Part shown: positions 25,145 through 32,739 of the stretch, piece after piece | How the letters are laid out: each line of letters opens with the position of its first letter | Numbering within the stretch: the stretch's first letter is position 1 | Source of the DNA: Modestobacter marinus | GTDB lineage: Bacteria > Actinomycetota > Actinomycetes > Mycobacteriales > Geodermatophilaceae | DNA: 64,000 bases | Reading direction: 5' to 3' | Assembly: GCF_011758655.1 (NCBI RefSeq) | Contig: NZ_JAAMPA010000001.1 | Location: 2,356,001 to 2,420,000 of the forward strand | Made by a program: the position numbers and the translations under genes | The notes under the pieces: generated by a model | The model's database searches: none | Seen by the model: the letters and a program-made list of their open reading frames with translations, nothing else | What the model was told of the DNA's origin: nothing

Positions 25145-25494
25145 CGCAGGGAGGGTGCCAGCGCGACGGGCCGGCCCGCAGCCGTCGTCCACAGGCCCGG
25201 GCGGCTGGTCGTCGACCTCCTCCCACAACCTGTGGACGGCGGTGTGGACACGGTGTTGACCCGCTGGCGTGTCGCTGTGCACGGCCGGGGGAGCGGGCGG
25301 GGACGGCGGCGGGCGGTCGCCGCTGCCCGGTCCGCTCACCTGCGCGAACGCGCCAGTGGGCCTGTGGAGTGATCATGCGGCGTCCATCGATCGGGGGACA
25401 GCCGCCCGACCGGTGTCCACTGTCCGTGTGCACCTGTCCACGACCGGGTGTCCTCACCCGGAGCGCCCGCCGCCCGGCCCGATACGGTGCGTGC
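25145..25494. other. Divergent intergenic region with clustered GTCCAC motifs
   Basis: 350 nt without a convincing gene. GTCCAC or its complement occurs five times: 25188-25193, 25232-25237, 25244-25249, 25415-25420 and 25436-25441. The first is part of TCGTCCACA, one mismatch from the actinobacterial DnaA box TTGTCCACA. A leaderless-type -10 (TACGGT, 25483-25488) sits 6 nt before the next gene. Confidence 0.5.
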
Positions 25495-26121
25495 GTGCAG
25501 AAGCGACCCGACCGCCGCGAGCCGGCTGCGTCGACGGCGGTCCCCGCCGTCCGCACGCCTCCTCGTCCGGTGCCGGAGGTGGAGGTCCGCCGCAGCGCGC
25601 GGCGCCGTCGGACCGTCACGGCCTACCGGGAGAACGGGCGCACCGTCGTGCTCATCCCGGCGGCCTTCAGCGCTGCCGAGGAGCGGCGCTGGGTGGACCA
25701 GATGGTCGCCAAGCTGCAGACCCGCGAGGAGCGCCGTCGTCGCACCCTGGCCTCCGACGACGAGCTGATGGACCGGGCGCTGGAGCTCTCCCGGGCGCAC
25801 CTGGACGGGCGGGCCGTGCCGGCCAGCGTCCGGTGGGTGGACAACCAGAACCGCCGGTGGGGGTCGTGCACCCCGGCCGACCGGACCATCCGGCTGTCCA
25901 GCCGGCTGCGGGGCATGCCCGAGTTCGTCGTCGACTACGTCCTGGTCCACGAGCTGGCGCACCTGCTGGAGCCCAACCACGACCAGCGCTTCTGGGCGCT
26001 GGTGCACGCCTACCCGCGGGCCGAGCGGGCGCTGGGCTTCCTCGAGGGCTTCGAGCACGGCGCCACGGGTGGCCGGCCGACCGACGACGACGACCTGGAG
26101 CCCGGCGCCGTCGACTGTTGA
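25495..26121 (+). CDS. YgjP-like metallopeptidase-domain protein (M48/DUF45 type)
   Basis: 208 aa. The zinc motif VHELAH is followed by a third ligand in EPNHDQRFW, preceded by the family segment RRWGSCTPADRTIRLSSRL. This is the YgjP/WLM-type gluzincin family; E. coli YgjP function is poorly known. The N-terminal 30 residues are Arg/Pro-rich and the C-terminus is acidic. GTG 25495 is supported by TACGGT 6 nt upstream and lacks a ribosome binding site. Convergent with the DUF2342 protease gene. Confidence 0.8.
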   Translation: MQKRPDRREPAASTAVPAVRTPPRPVPEVEVRRSARRRRTVTAYRENGRTVVLIPAAFSAAEERRWVDQMVAKLQTREERRRRTLASDDELMDRALELSRAHLDGRAVPASVRWVDNQNRRWGSCTPADRTIRLSSRLRGMPEFVVDYVLVHELAHLLEPNHDQRFWALVHAYPRAERALGFLEGFEHGATGGRPTDDDDLEPGAVDC

Positions 26122-26300
26122 AGGACCCCGCTGCCCCCCACCACTCGCACGCTCGTGGCGGTGGAAGGACCCCGTCCCTCTCACCCCTCGCGAGCTCGGG
26201 GCGAGCCTCCGGACGCGGCCTGACGGGGCCGCTCCAGCACGGCACGACGCTCGGGGCGGGCCTCCGGACGGGGCCTGACGGGGTCGTGCCGGCGTGGCAC
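26122..26300 (+). repeat. Cluster of palindromic elements, copies D1-D3
   Basis: D1 starts right after the YgjP-type stop (AGGACCCCGCTG, centre CACTCGCACGCTCGTGG). D2 follows from 26164 (AAGGACCCCGTCCCTC, centre CCTCGCGAGCTCGGG, end GACGGGGCCG). D3, from about 26248, repeats only the second half of D2 (GCTCGGGGCGGGCCTCCGG). It is the densest copy cluster in the window. Confidence 0.7.
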
Positions 26301-26309
26301 GACCCCGTC
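26277..26309. terminator. Bidirectional terminator
   Basis: 14-bp perfect arms (26277-26290 and 26296-26309) with a 5-nt loop, between convergent genes and just before the DUF2342 stop. Confidence 0.75.
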
Positions 26310-26320
26310 GGACCCGGGGG

Positions 26321-27739
26321 TCAGGCGCGGGGCTCGGCGCCGCCGTCCTCGCCGTCCGGCGTGCTGCCACCCTCCTCCGGCGGCGTGCCGTCGGACTGCT
26401 CGCCCATGCCCCCGGTCAGCTCGGCGAACGGGTCGCCGGCTCCCTGGCGGGCGACGAAGTCCAGCGGCTCGTCCAGGTCGTCGGAGGTGGGCAGCAGGTC
26501 CGGGTGGGACCACAGCCGGTCGCGCTCGGCCGGGCCGTGCTGCTGTGCCATCGCCCCCCAGACCGTGCTGGCGTCCCGCAGCCGCCGGGGGCGCAGCTCC
26601 AGCCCGACCAGCGTGGCGAACGTCTGCTCGGCCGGCCCGCCCGAGGCCCGGCGCCGGCGCATCGTCTCGGCCAGCGCCGAGTGCCCGGGCAGCCGCTCGG
26701 CTGCCGCCGCGGAGACGACGCTGTCCACCCACCCCTCGACCAGGGCGAGCAGGGTCTCCAGCCGGCGCAGCGCCATCTGCTGCTCGGGGGTCTCCTCCGG
26801 CTCGAGCAGCCCGCTGCCCAGCAGCTTCTGGATGCTCTCCGGGTCGCTGGGGTCCAGCCCGCCCTCCATGCCGCTCATCGCGTCGTTCAGGCCGCGCTCG
26901 ATGGCCTCGCGGTCGACGTGGATGCCGCGGGCGTAGGCGTGGACGGCGTCGGTCAGCTGCTGGCGCAGCCACGGCACGTGGGCGTACAGCCGCTGGTGGG
27001 CGGCCTCGCGCAGGGCCAGGAACAGCCGGACCTCGTCCTCGGGGCGGTCCAGGCCCGCGCCGAAGGCGGCGACGTTCTGCGGCACCAGGACGCCGGCACC
27101 CTGGGGGCCCAGCGGCAGGCCGACGTCGGTGCTGGTGGTGACCTCGTCGGCGAGCTTGGCCAGCGCCTGGCCGACCTGGGCGCCGAACATGACGCCGCCC
27201 ATCTGCCCCATGATCCCGGCGAGCGGGCCGGCGATGGACGCGGCCTCGGTGGGCAGTGCGCTGGTCATGGCGGCGACCACGCGCTCGGCCAGCGGGTCGA
27301 TCAGCGCGGTCCAGGCCGGCAGCGTCTGCTCGACCCACTCCACCCGGGACCAGGCCAGGCCCCGGTCGACCCCGGAGGGCAGGTCGGTGACCTGGTCCAG
27401 CCAGAGGTCGGCCAGCCGCATCGCCTCGGTGACGGCGGCCTGCTCACCGGCGGACGTCGGCTGGTGGCCGGGGGCGAGCTGGCTGATCGCACCCTGCCGG
27501 GCGAGGTCCCAGTTCACCGGGCCGCCCGACCAGTTCATCAGCTTCTGCAGCTCGGCGAACAGCGGCATCTTGCCCAGCAGTTCGGCGGGGTTGCCACCGC
27601 CGGCCCCGGCGCCGCCGAAGAGCGCGCCGAGGCCGAAGGGGTCGTTGCCGCCCGGCCCGTCGCCGCCCTGTCCGCCGGGCTCGCCCCGGCGCTCGGGGTC
27701 GCGGTCAGGGGGCCCGAAGCCGAAGGGGAGATCGCTCAT
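26321..27739 (-). CDS. Zinc-dependent metalloprotease-like protein (DUF2342)
   Basis: 472 aa. It starts MSDLPFGFG with a Gly-rich stretch, then a mostly helical DUF2342 domain containing LREAAHQRLYAH, the family's proposed metal-binding helix, and a Pro/Glu/Gly-rich tail. The family is actinobacterial, and a related subgroup is linked to F420 genes; activity is inferred, not shown. Position next to the PDZ-Lon protease gene is the same as in M. tuberculosis (Rv3195/Rv3194c). ATG 27739 is preferred over the much longer frame upstream. Confidence 0.85.
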   Translation of the reverse strand: MSDLPFGFGPPDRDPERRGEPGGQGGDGPGGNDPFGLGALFGGAGAGGGNPAELLGKMPLFAELQKLMNWSGGPVNWDLARQGAISQLAPGHQPTSAGEQAAVTEAMRLADLWLDQVTDLPSGVDRGLAWSRVEWVEQTLPAWTALIDPLAERVVAAMTSALPTEAASIAGPLAGIMGQMGGVMFGAQVGQALAKLADEVTTSTDVGLPLGPQGAGVLVPQNVAAFGAGLDRPEDEVRLFLALREAAHQRLYAHVPWLRQQLTDAVHAYARGIHVDREAIERGLNDAMSGMEGGLDPSDPESIQKLLGSGLLEPEETPEQQMALRRLETLLALVEGWVDSVVSAAAAERLPGHSALAETMRRRRASGGPAEQTFATLVGLELRPRRLRDASTVWGAMAQQHGPAERDRLWSHPDLLPTSDDLDEPLDFVARQGAGDPFAELTGGMGEQSDGTPPEEGGSTPDGEDGGAEPRA

Positions 27740-28019
27740 GACCCCACCGTAACCGCGCACGCCGGCCGCCGACCGCCGTCCGGACCCGCCACCGGCCGAT
27801 CCGCCCCGGCGGCCGGCGGACCTGCATCGGACCGGTGGGGCGCGCAGGTCACCTACGCTCGCCGTTCGACGGGCCCGCCCGCCGGGCCGCGGGTCCGACG
27901 ACGGTGGCGGGCCGGCCGAGGGCGGTCGACCGCCGGCGAGGAGGAGTCGTGCTCGAGGGCGCAGGCGTGCACGCGGCGACGTCGCGGACGGAGCCGGCCG
28001 CCGCCGGCGCGGTGCACCG
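27740..28019. other. Divergent intergenic region before the PDZ-Lon gene
   Basis: 280 nt. A TACGCT box at 27854-27859 is a possible -10 for the rightward gene. The only coding signal is a 24-codon ORF at its right end (next entry). Confidence 0.4.
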
Positions 28020-28023
28020 GTGA
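27949..28023 (+). CDS. Possible 24-aa coupling ORF before the PDZ-Lon gene
   Basis: GTG 27949 follows GAGGAGGAG. The short frame ends in TGA at 28021-28023, overlapping the GTG of the protease as GTGA. The protease start itself has no ribosome binding site, so translation may depend on ribosomes finishing this ORF. The peptide (starts MLEGAGVHAATSR) has no recognisable feature. Confidence 0.4.
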   Translation: MLEGAGVHAATSRTEPAAAGAVHR

Positions 28024-29042
28024 CCCGGCGGACCACCGTCCTGGTCGCCGGGACACTGCTGCTGCTGGTGTTCGGCGTGCTGGGGACGCTGCTCCCGGTG
28101 CCCTTCGTGGCCCAGGTGCCCGGGCCGACGTACAACACCCTGGGTGAGATCGACGGCACGCCGATCATCAGCGTGGAGGGCCGAGAGCCCAACGACGTCT
28201 CGGGCAACCTCAACCTGACCACCGTCGGCATCCCGCAGGACGAGCTGACGCTGGTGGGTGCGGTGCAGGGCTGGTTCGACGACGAGGTCGTCGTCGTGCC
28301 GCGGGAGCAGGTCTACCCCTCGGGCCGGTCGGTGCAGGAGACCCAGGCGGAGAACCGGCAGGCCTTCCTCACCTCCGAGCAGGCCGCCCGGGGCGCCGCG
28401 CTGGCCGAGCTGGGGTACGCCGATGCGGTCGTCGTCCAGGAGCTGGCCGAGGACTCGGCGTCGGCCGACCGGCTGGAGGCCGGGGACGCGATCGACGCGG
28501 TCGACGGCACGCCCACCCCGGACCTGGACGCCCTGTCGGCGGTGCTGGCGGCCACCCCGCCGGGCTCCCCGGTGGTCGTCGACTACCGGCGGCGGGGCGA
28601 GCCGGGCTCGGTGACGGTGACCACGTCCGCCGCGGCCGAGGGCGAGGGGTCGGCGCTCGGCGTGCTGGTCCTGCAGACCCCGTACGCGCCGTTCGACGTC
28701 GGGATCGAGGTCGCGGACGTCGGTGGTCCGTCCGCCGGTCTCATGCTGGCCCTGGGGATCACCGACCTCGTGGGCGACACCGACCTCACCGAGGGGGCGG
28801 TGGTCGCCGGTACTGGGACGATCGACACCGAGGGCGTGGTCGGGCCGATCGGCGGCATCCCGCTCAAGCTCGTCTCGGCCCGGGAGATCGGCGCCGAGCT
28901 GTTCCTGGTGCCCGCCGAGAACTGTGCCGAGGCGGTGCAGAACGCCCAGGAGGGCCTGCCGATGGCGCGGGTGGCGACGCTGGACGACGCCCTCACCGCG
29001 CTGGCGGACCTGCGTGCCGGGCGCACGCCGACGCCGTGCTGA
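28020..29042 (+). CDS. Membrane-anchored PDZ-Lon (S16) serine protease
   Basis: 340 aa. An N-terminal membrane helix (about 7-28, VLVAGTLLLLVFGVLGTLL) anchors it. A PDZ domain lies in the middle (ELAEDSASADRLEAGDAIDAVDG). The C-terminal Lon-type protease domain has the catalytic Ser in GGPSAGLMLAL and the Lys in GGIPLKLVSA. It is the extracytoplasmic YlbL/Rv3194c type, which degrades membrane-associated substrates. The start is the GTG overlapping the upstream 24-codon frame. Confidence 0.9.
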   Translation: MTRRTTVLVAGTLLLLVFGVLGTLLPVPFVAQVPGPTYNTLGEIDGTPIISVEGREPNDVSGNLNLTTVGIPQDELTLVGAVQGWFDDEVVVVPREQVYPSGRSVQETQAENRQAFLTSEQAARGAALAELGYADAVVVQELAEDSASADRLEAGDAIDAVDGTPTPDLDALSAVLAATPPGSPVVVDYRRRGEPGSVTVTTSAAAEGEGSALGVLVLQTPYAPFDVGIEVADVGGPSAGLMLALGITDLVGDTDLTEGAVVAGTGTIDTEGVVGPIGGIPLKLVSAREIGAELFLVPAENCAEAVQNAQEGLPMARVATLDDALTALADLRAGRTPTPC

Positions 29043-29268
29043 CGGCGCCCCGGCGGGCGCGCCGCCCGGGCCGGAGCCCGCTGCCGGACAGCCGTGACCT
29101 GCCCGTGACCCGCGGGGAACCCGGCGCCGCCGACAACAGTTGAGGGAGCGGACCCCAGCGGTCCCGCCTCCCGCCTCTGGCGGTCCCGGGGCCCCCTGTG
29201 ATCGTGTTCCCCGGCCGGGCCCCTGAGCCCGCGCCGCCTCGAAGTCGCAAGAAGACAGGAGACCGACC

Positions 29269-32229
29269 GTGGCCATGCGGCCCCCCGTGCCGGTGCCGAC
29301 GCTGTCCCGGCGCGCCAAGCTGGTCATCGGCGTCGTCGCCGTCCTGCTGGTGCTCTTCACCGTGATCGGCACGCTCACCAACGTCTACGTCGACTACCTC
29401 TGGTTCGACGAGACCGGCTTCACCGAGGTGTTCTGGACCGAGGTCCAGACCCGTGCGCTGTTGTTCGCCGTGACCGCGGTGGCCACCGGGGGGCTGGTCG
29501 CCCTCGCGGTGTACCTGGCCTACCGGTTCCGCCCGACCTTCCGGCCGATGTCGCTGGAGCAGCAGAACCTCGAGCGCTACCGCCAGTCGGTCGAGCCGCG
29601 GCGCAAGCTGGTGCTCGCCGGCATCGCCGTCGTCCTCGGGCTGTTCGCCGGGATCACCGCCCAGGGCAGCTGGCAGACCTGGCTGCAGTTCCGCAACTCC
29701 ACCGACTTCGGGACGCCCGACCCGCAGTTCGGCCTGGACATCTCCTTCTTCGTCTTCGACTACCCCTTCTACCGGCTGGTGCTGGGCTTCGGCTTCGCCA
29801 TCGTGCTGCTGGCGCTGATCGGGTCGGTGCTGACCCACTACGTGTTCGGTGGCCTGCGGCTGCAGACCCCGGGCCAGAAGCTCACCGGCGCCGCGCGCGT
29901 GCAGCTGTCGGTCCTGGTCGGCGCCTTCGTGGCGCTGAAGGCGGTCGCCTACTGGCTGGACCGCTACGAGCTGGTCTACTCCGACCGCGGTGAGGTCTTC
30001 ACCGGAGCCTCCTACACCGACCTGAACGCCCTGCTGCCGGCGAAGAACATCCTGGTCGTCGTGGCGGCCATCTGCGCCATCGCCTTCTTCGCGAACATCC
30101 TGGTGCGCAACACGCTGCTCCCGGCCGCGGCCCTGGTGCTGCTGCTGGCCTCCAGCCTGGTGATCGGCGTGGCGTACCCGGCGATCGTGCAGCAGTTCGT
30201 CGTCAACCCCAGCGCCAACCAGCGCGAGGCCGAGTACATCGAGCGGGCGATCGCCGCCACGCGCGACGCCTACGGCCTCTCCGACGTCGAGTACGTCAAC
30301 TACGCGCAGGACACCGCGGGCGACCCGAACGTCGGCGCCGTCCTCTCCGAGCTGCGCAACGACAGCGAGACGATCCCGAACGCCCGGCTGCTGGACCCGA
30401 ACGTGCTGTCGGACACGTTCACCGCGCGCCAGCAGATCCGCAACGTGTACGGGTTCGCCGAGAAGCTGGACATCGACCGGTACACCATCGACGGGCAGAC
30501 CCAGGACTACGTCGTCGCCGCCCGCGAGCTGGACAGCGACAGCCTGAGCGAGAACCAGGACAGCTGGATCAACCGGCACACCGTCTACACCCACGGCAAC
30601 GGCTTCGTGGCCGCGCCGGCCAACCAGGTGACCGCGGGCCGGGAGGGCGGCGAGCCCAACTTCACCACCGGGAACCTGCCCACCACCGGGAACATCCCGG
30701 TCGACCAGAGCCGCCTCTACTACGGCGAGCTGATGAACGACTACTCGGTCGTCGGCGCCCCCGAGGGCGCGGAGCCGCGGGAGTTCGACCTGCCCGAGGG
30801 CGGCACGGACGAGGGGCAGATCAACAACACCTACGACGGTGAGGGCGGCATCGGCGTCGGGAGCTTCTTCCGGCAGCTGACCTTCGCGATCTTCTACCGC
30901 GAGCGGAACTTCCTGCTCTCCGAGGCGGTCAACGAGGAGTCCAAGGTCCTCACCATCCGCAACCCGCGGGACCGGGTGGAGAAGGCCGCACCGTTCCTCG
31001 AGGTCGACGGGGACCCCTACCCGGCGGTCATCGACGGGCGGATCGTCTGGATCCTCGACGGCTACACCACCTCGGACTCCTACCCCTACGCCGAGCAGAT
31101 GGAGCTGGGCGAGGCGGCGACCGACGCCCTGACGGGCACCGGCACGACGGCGCTGCCCAACGAGACGTTCAACTACATCCGCAACTCGGTGAAGGCCACG
31201 GTCGACGCCTACGACGGCACCGTGACGCTCTACGAGTGGGAGGCCGACCCGGTCCTCCAGACGTACATGAAGGCGTTCCCGGGCGTCGTCCAGCCGCTGG
31301 ACTCGATGTCCGCGGAGCTGGTGTCGCACATGCGCTACCCGGAGGACCTGTTCAAGGTGCAGCGGGAGATCCTCACCCGCTACCACGTCGACGACCCGGT
31401 CGACTTCTACAACCAGAACGACCGCTGGCAGATCCCGGACGACCCGACGCAGGACACCGCCCAGGACCAGCCGCCGTACTACATCCTCGCCCAGCGGCCG
31501 GGTGACGAGGAGGCCAGCTTCCAGCTGACCAGCCCGATGAACGCGTTCGAACGGCAGAACCTGTCGGCGTTCATCTCCGCCTCCAGCGACCCGGACACCT
31601 ACGGGGAGATCCAGATCCTGCAGCTGCCCGGCAACACGCCGTTCCGCGGCCCGGGCCAGGTGCAGAACGCCTTCGAGACGAACAACCTGGTCCGGCCGGA
31701 CCTGACCCTGTTCGACAGCGACAGCTCCGAGGCGGTGTTCGGCAACCTGCTCACCCTGCCCATCGGGGACGAGGGGCTGCTCTACGTCGAGCCGCTGTAC
31801 GTCCGGTCCTCGGGCGAGGGCGGCTTCCCGCTGCTGCAGAAGGTGCTGGTCAACTTCGGCGACCGGATCGGCTACGCCAACACCCTCTCCGAGGCCCTCG
31901 ACCAGGTGTTCGGCGCCGGCGCGGGGGAGTCGGCCACCGACAGCAACGACATCGCCGACACCGTCGACGAGGACGCCACCCCGGACACGGTGCCCGAGCC
32001 GATCCCGGACGCCGAGGTGCCGGTCCCGGGCGACGGCCCCGGCGACGAGGCGGCGACCCCGGAGATGGCCGGCGCGGTCTCGGACATCAACGCCGCGCTG
32101 GAGGCGCTCCGGACGGCCCAGCGGGGCGGCGACTTCGCCGGCCAGGGTGCGGCGCTGGAGGACCTGCAGATCGCTGTCGACGCCTACCAGGCGGCGCAGG
32201 CCGCGGCCGAGGCGGCACCGGGCGGCTGA
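29269..32229 (+). CDS. UPF0182 family large integral membrane protein
   Basis: 986 aa, the usual size. About seven membrane helices occupy the first 310 residues, e.g. LVIGVVAVLLVLFTVIG and ILVVVAAICAIAFFANIL. A large outer domain of about 600 residues follows, ending in an acidic Asp/Glu/Pro tail. The family is widespread (M. tuberculosis Rv3193c) and its function is unknown. AGGAGA lies 6-7 nt before GTG 29269; an ATG two codons later is possible. The 226 nt before it hold no gene. Confidence 0.9.
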   Translation: MAMRPPVPVPTLSRRAKLVIGVVAVLLVLFTVIGTLTNVYVDYLWFDETGFTEVFWTEVQTRALLFAVTAVATGGLVALAVYLAYRFRPTFRPMSLEQQNLERYRQSVEPRRKLVLAGIAVVLGLFAGITAQGSWQTWLQFRNSTDFGTPDPQFGLDISFFVFDYPFYRLVLGFGFAIVLLALIGSVLTHYVFGGLRLQTPGQKLTGAARVQLSVLVGAFVALKAVAYWLDRYELVYSDRGEVFTGASYTDLNALLPAKNILVVVAAICAIAFFANILVRNTLLPAAALVLLLASSLVIGVAYPAIVQQFVVNPSANQREAEYIERAIAATRDAYGLSDVEYVNYAQDTAGDPNVGAVLSELRNDSETIPNARLLDPNVLSDTFTARQQIRNVYGFAEKLDIDRYTIDGQTQDYVVAARELDSDSLSENQDSWINRHTVYTHGNGFVAAPANQVTAGREGGEPNFTTGNLPTTGNIPVDQSRLYYGELMNDYSVVGAPEGAEPREFDLPEGGTDEGQINNTYDGEGGIGVGSFFRQLTFAIFYRERNFLLSEAVNEESKVLTIRNPRDRVEKAAPFLEVDGDPYPAVIDGRIVWILDGYTTSDSYPYAEQMELGEAATDALTGTGTTALPNETFNYIRNSVKATVDAYDGTVTLYEWEADPVLQTYMKAFPGVVQPLDSMSAELVSHMRYPEDLFKVQREILTRYHVDDPVDFYNQNDRWQIPDDPTQDTAQDQPPYYILAQRPGDEEASFQLTSPMNAFERQNLSAFISASSDPDTYGEIQILQLPGNTPFRGPGQVQNAFETNNLVRPDLTLFDSDSSEAVFGNLLTLPIGDEGLLYVEPLYVRSSGEGGFPLLQKVLVNFGDRIGYANTLSEALDQVFGAGAGESATDSNDIADTVDEDATPDTVPEPIPDAEVPVPGDGPGDEAATPEMAGAVSDINAALEALRTAQRGGDFAGQGAALEDLQIAVDAYQAAQAAAEAAPGG

Positions 32230-32235
32230 GCCCGG

Positions 32236-32266
32236 GCGGGGAGGGGGCACGCGGCCCCCTCCCCGC
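32236..32266 (+). terminator. Terminator after UPF0182 gene
   Basis: 12-bp perfect arms (32236-32247 and 32255-32266), 7-nt loop, directly upstream of the tRNA promoter region. Confidence 0.7.
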
Positions 32267-32292
32267 AGACCTGGTAGGGTGGTCTTCACCGA

Positions 32293-32369
32293 CGCGGGGT
32301 GGAGCAGCTCGGTAGCTCGCTGGGCTCATAACCCAGAGGTCGCAGGTTCAAATCCTGCCCCCGCTACCA
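32293..32369 (+). tRNA. Initiator tRNA-fMet (CAT), copy 1
   Basis: 77 nt with encoded CCA. Anticodon loop CTCATAA, and three G-C pairs in the anticodon stem (GGG/CCC), the mark of initiators. Position 1 (C) and 72 (T) do not pair, another initiator trait. The T-stem reads GCAGG/CCTGC. A TAGGGT box (32275-32280) lies upstream. Confidence 0.95.
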
Positions 32370-32372
32370 CGA

Positions 32373-32409
32373 CGGAACGGCCCTCACAGTCCCTGTGGGG
32401 GCCGTTCCG
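32373..32409 (+). terminator. Terminator after tRNA-fMet copy 1
   Basis: 17-bp arms with one mismatch (32373-32389 and 32393-32409), 3-nt loop, 3 nt after the tRNA. Confidence 0.8.
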
Positions 32410-32739
32410 CGTTCGTGCAGGAGAGAGCGGCCCGCCCGCCGACCGTCCCGGTCGGGGGGATGGCCGTTAGCATGGGTCCAGCACCTGCCGCACGGACCTG
32501 TCGCACGTCCGGCGACGACTCCTCCCGTGGTGGGTGCCCGGCCACCGAGTGGTGGTTGCAGGTCCCCACCGCGGGTGGGCTGTCCGGCTCCGATGCGTCG
32601 ATCTCCAGCAGATCCGTGGGGCCGGGTCGTGGACCGGAGCGGCCGTCCCGGGCGCTCCTCGCGACAGCCGGCACCGGCGACCGCGGACCTGTGTGCGGCA
32701 CCCGCCGCGGCACCGTGCCGGGCGTTCAGAGGAGGATCC
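32410..32739 (+). other. 330-nt leader region before the SNF2 helicase
   Basis: TAGCAT at about 32467-32472 could be a -10, giving a leader of about 260 nt. Short open frames occur here but none has a ribosome binding site or known relatives. A good AGGAGG (32730-32735) precedes the helicase start. Confidence 0.35.

Noticed and set aside
32415-32739. Small protein gene in the leader of the SNF2 helicase
   Set aside because: Several overlapping frames are open, but none has a ribosome binding site, a consistent codon bias or a recognisable product.
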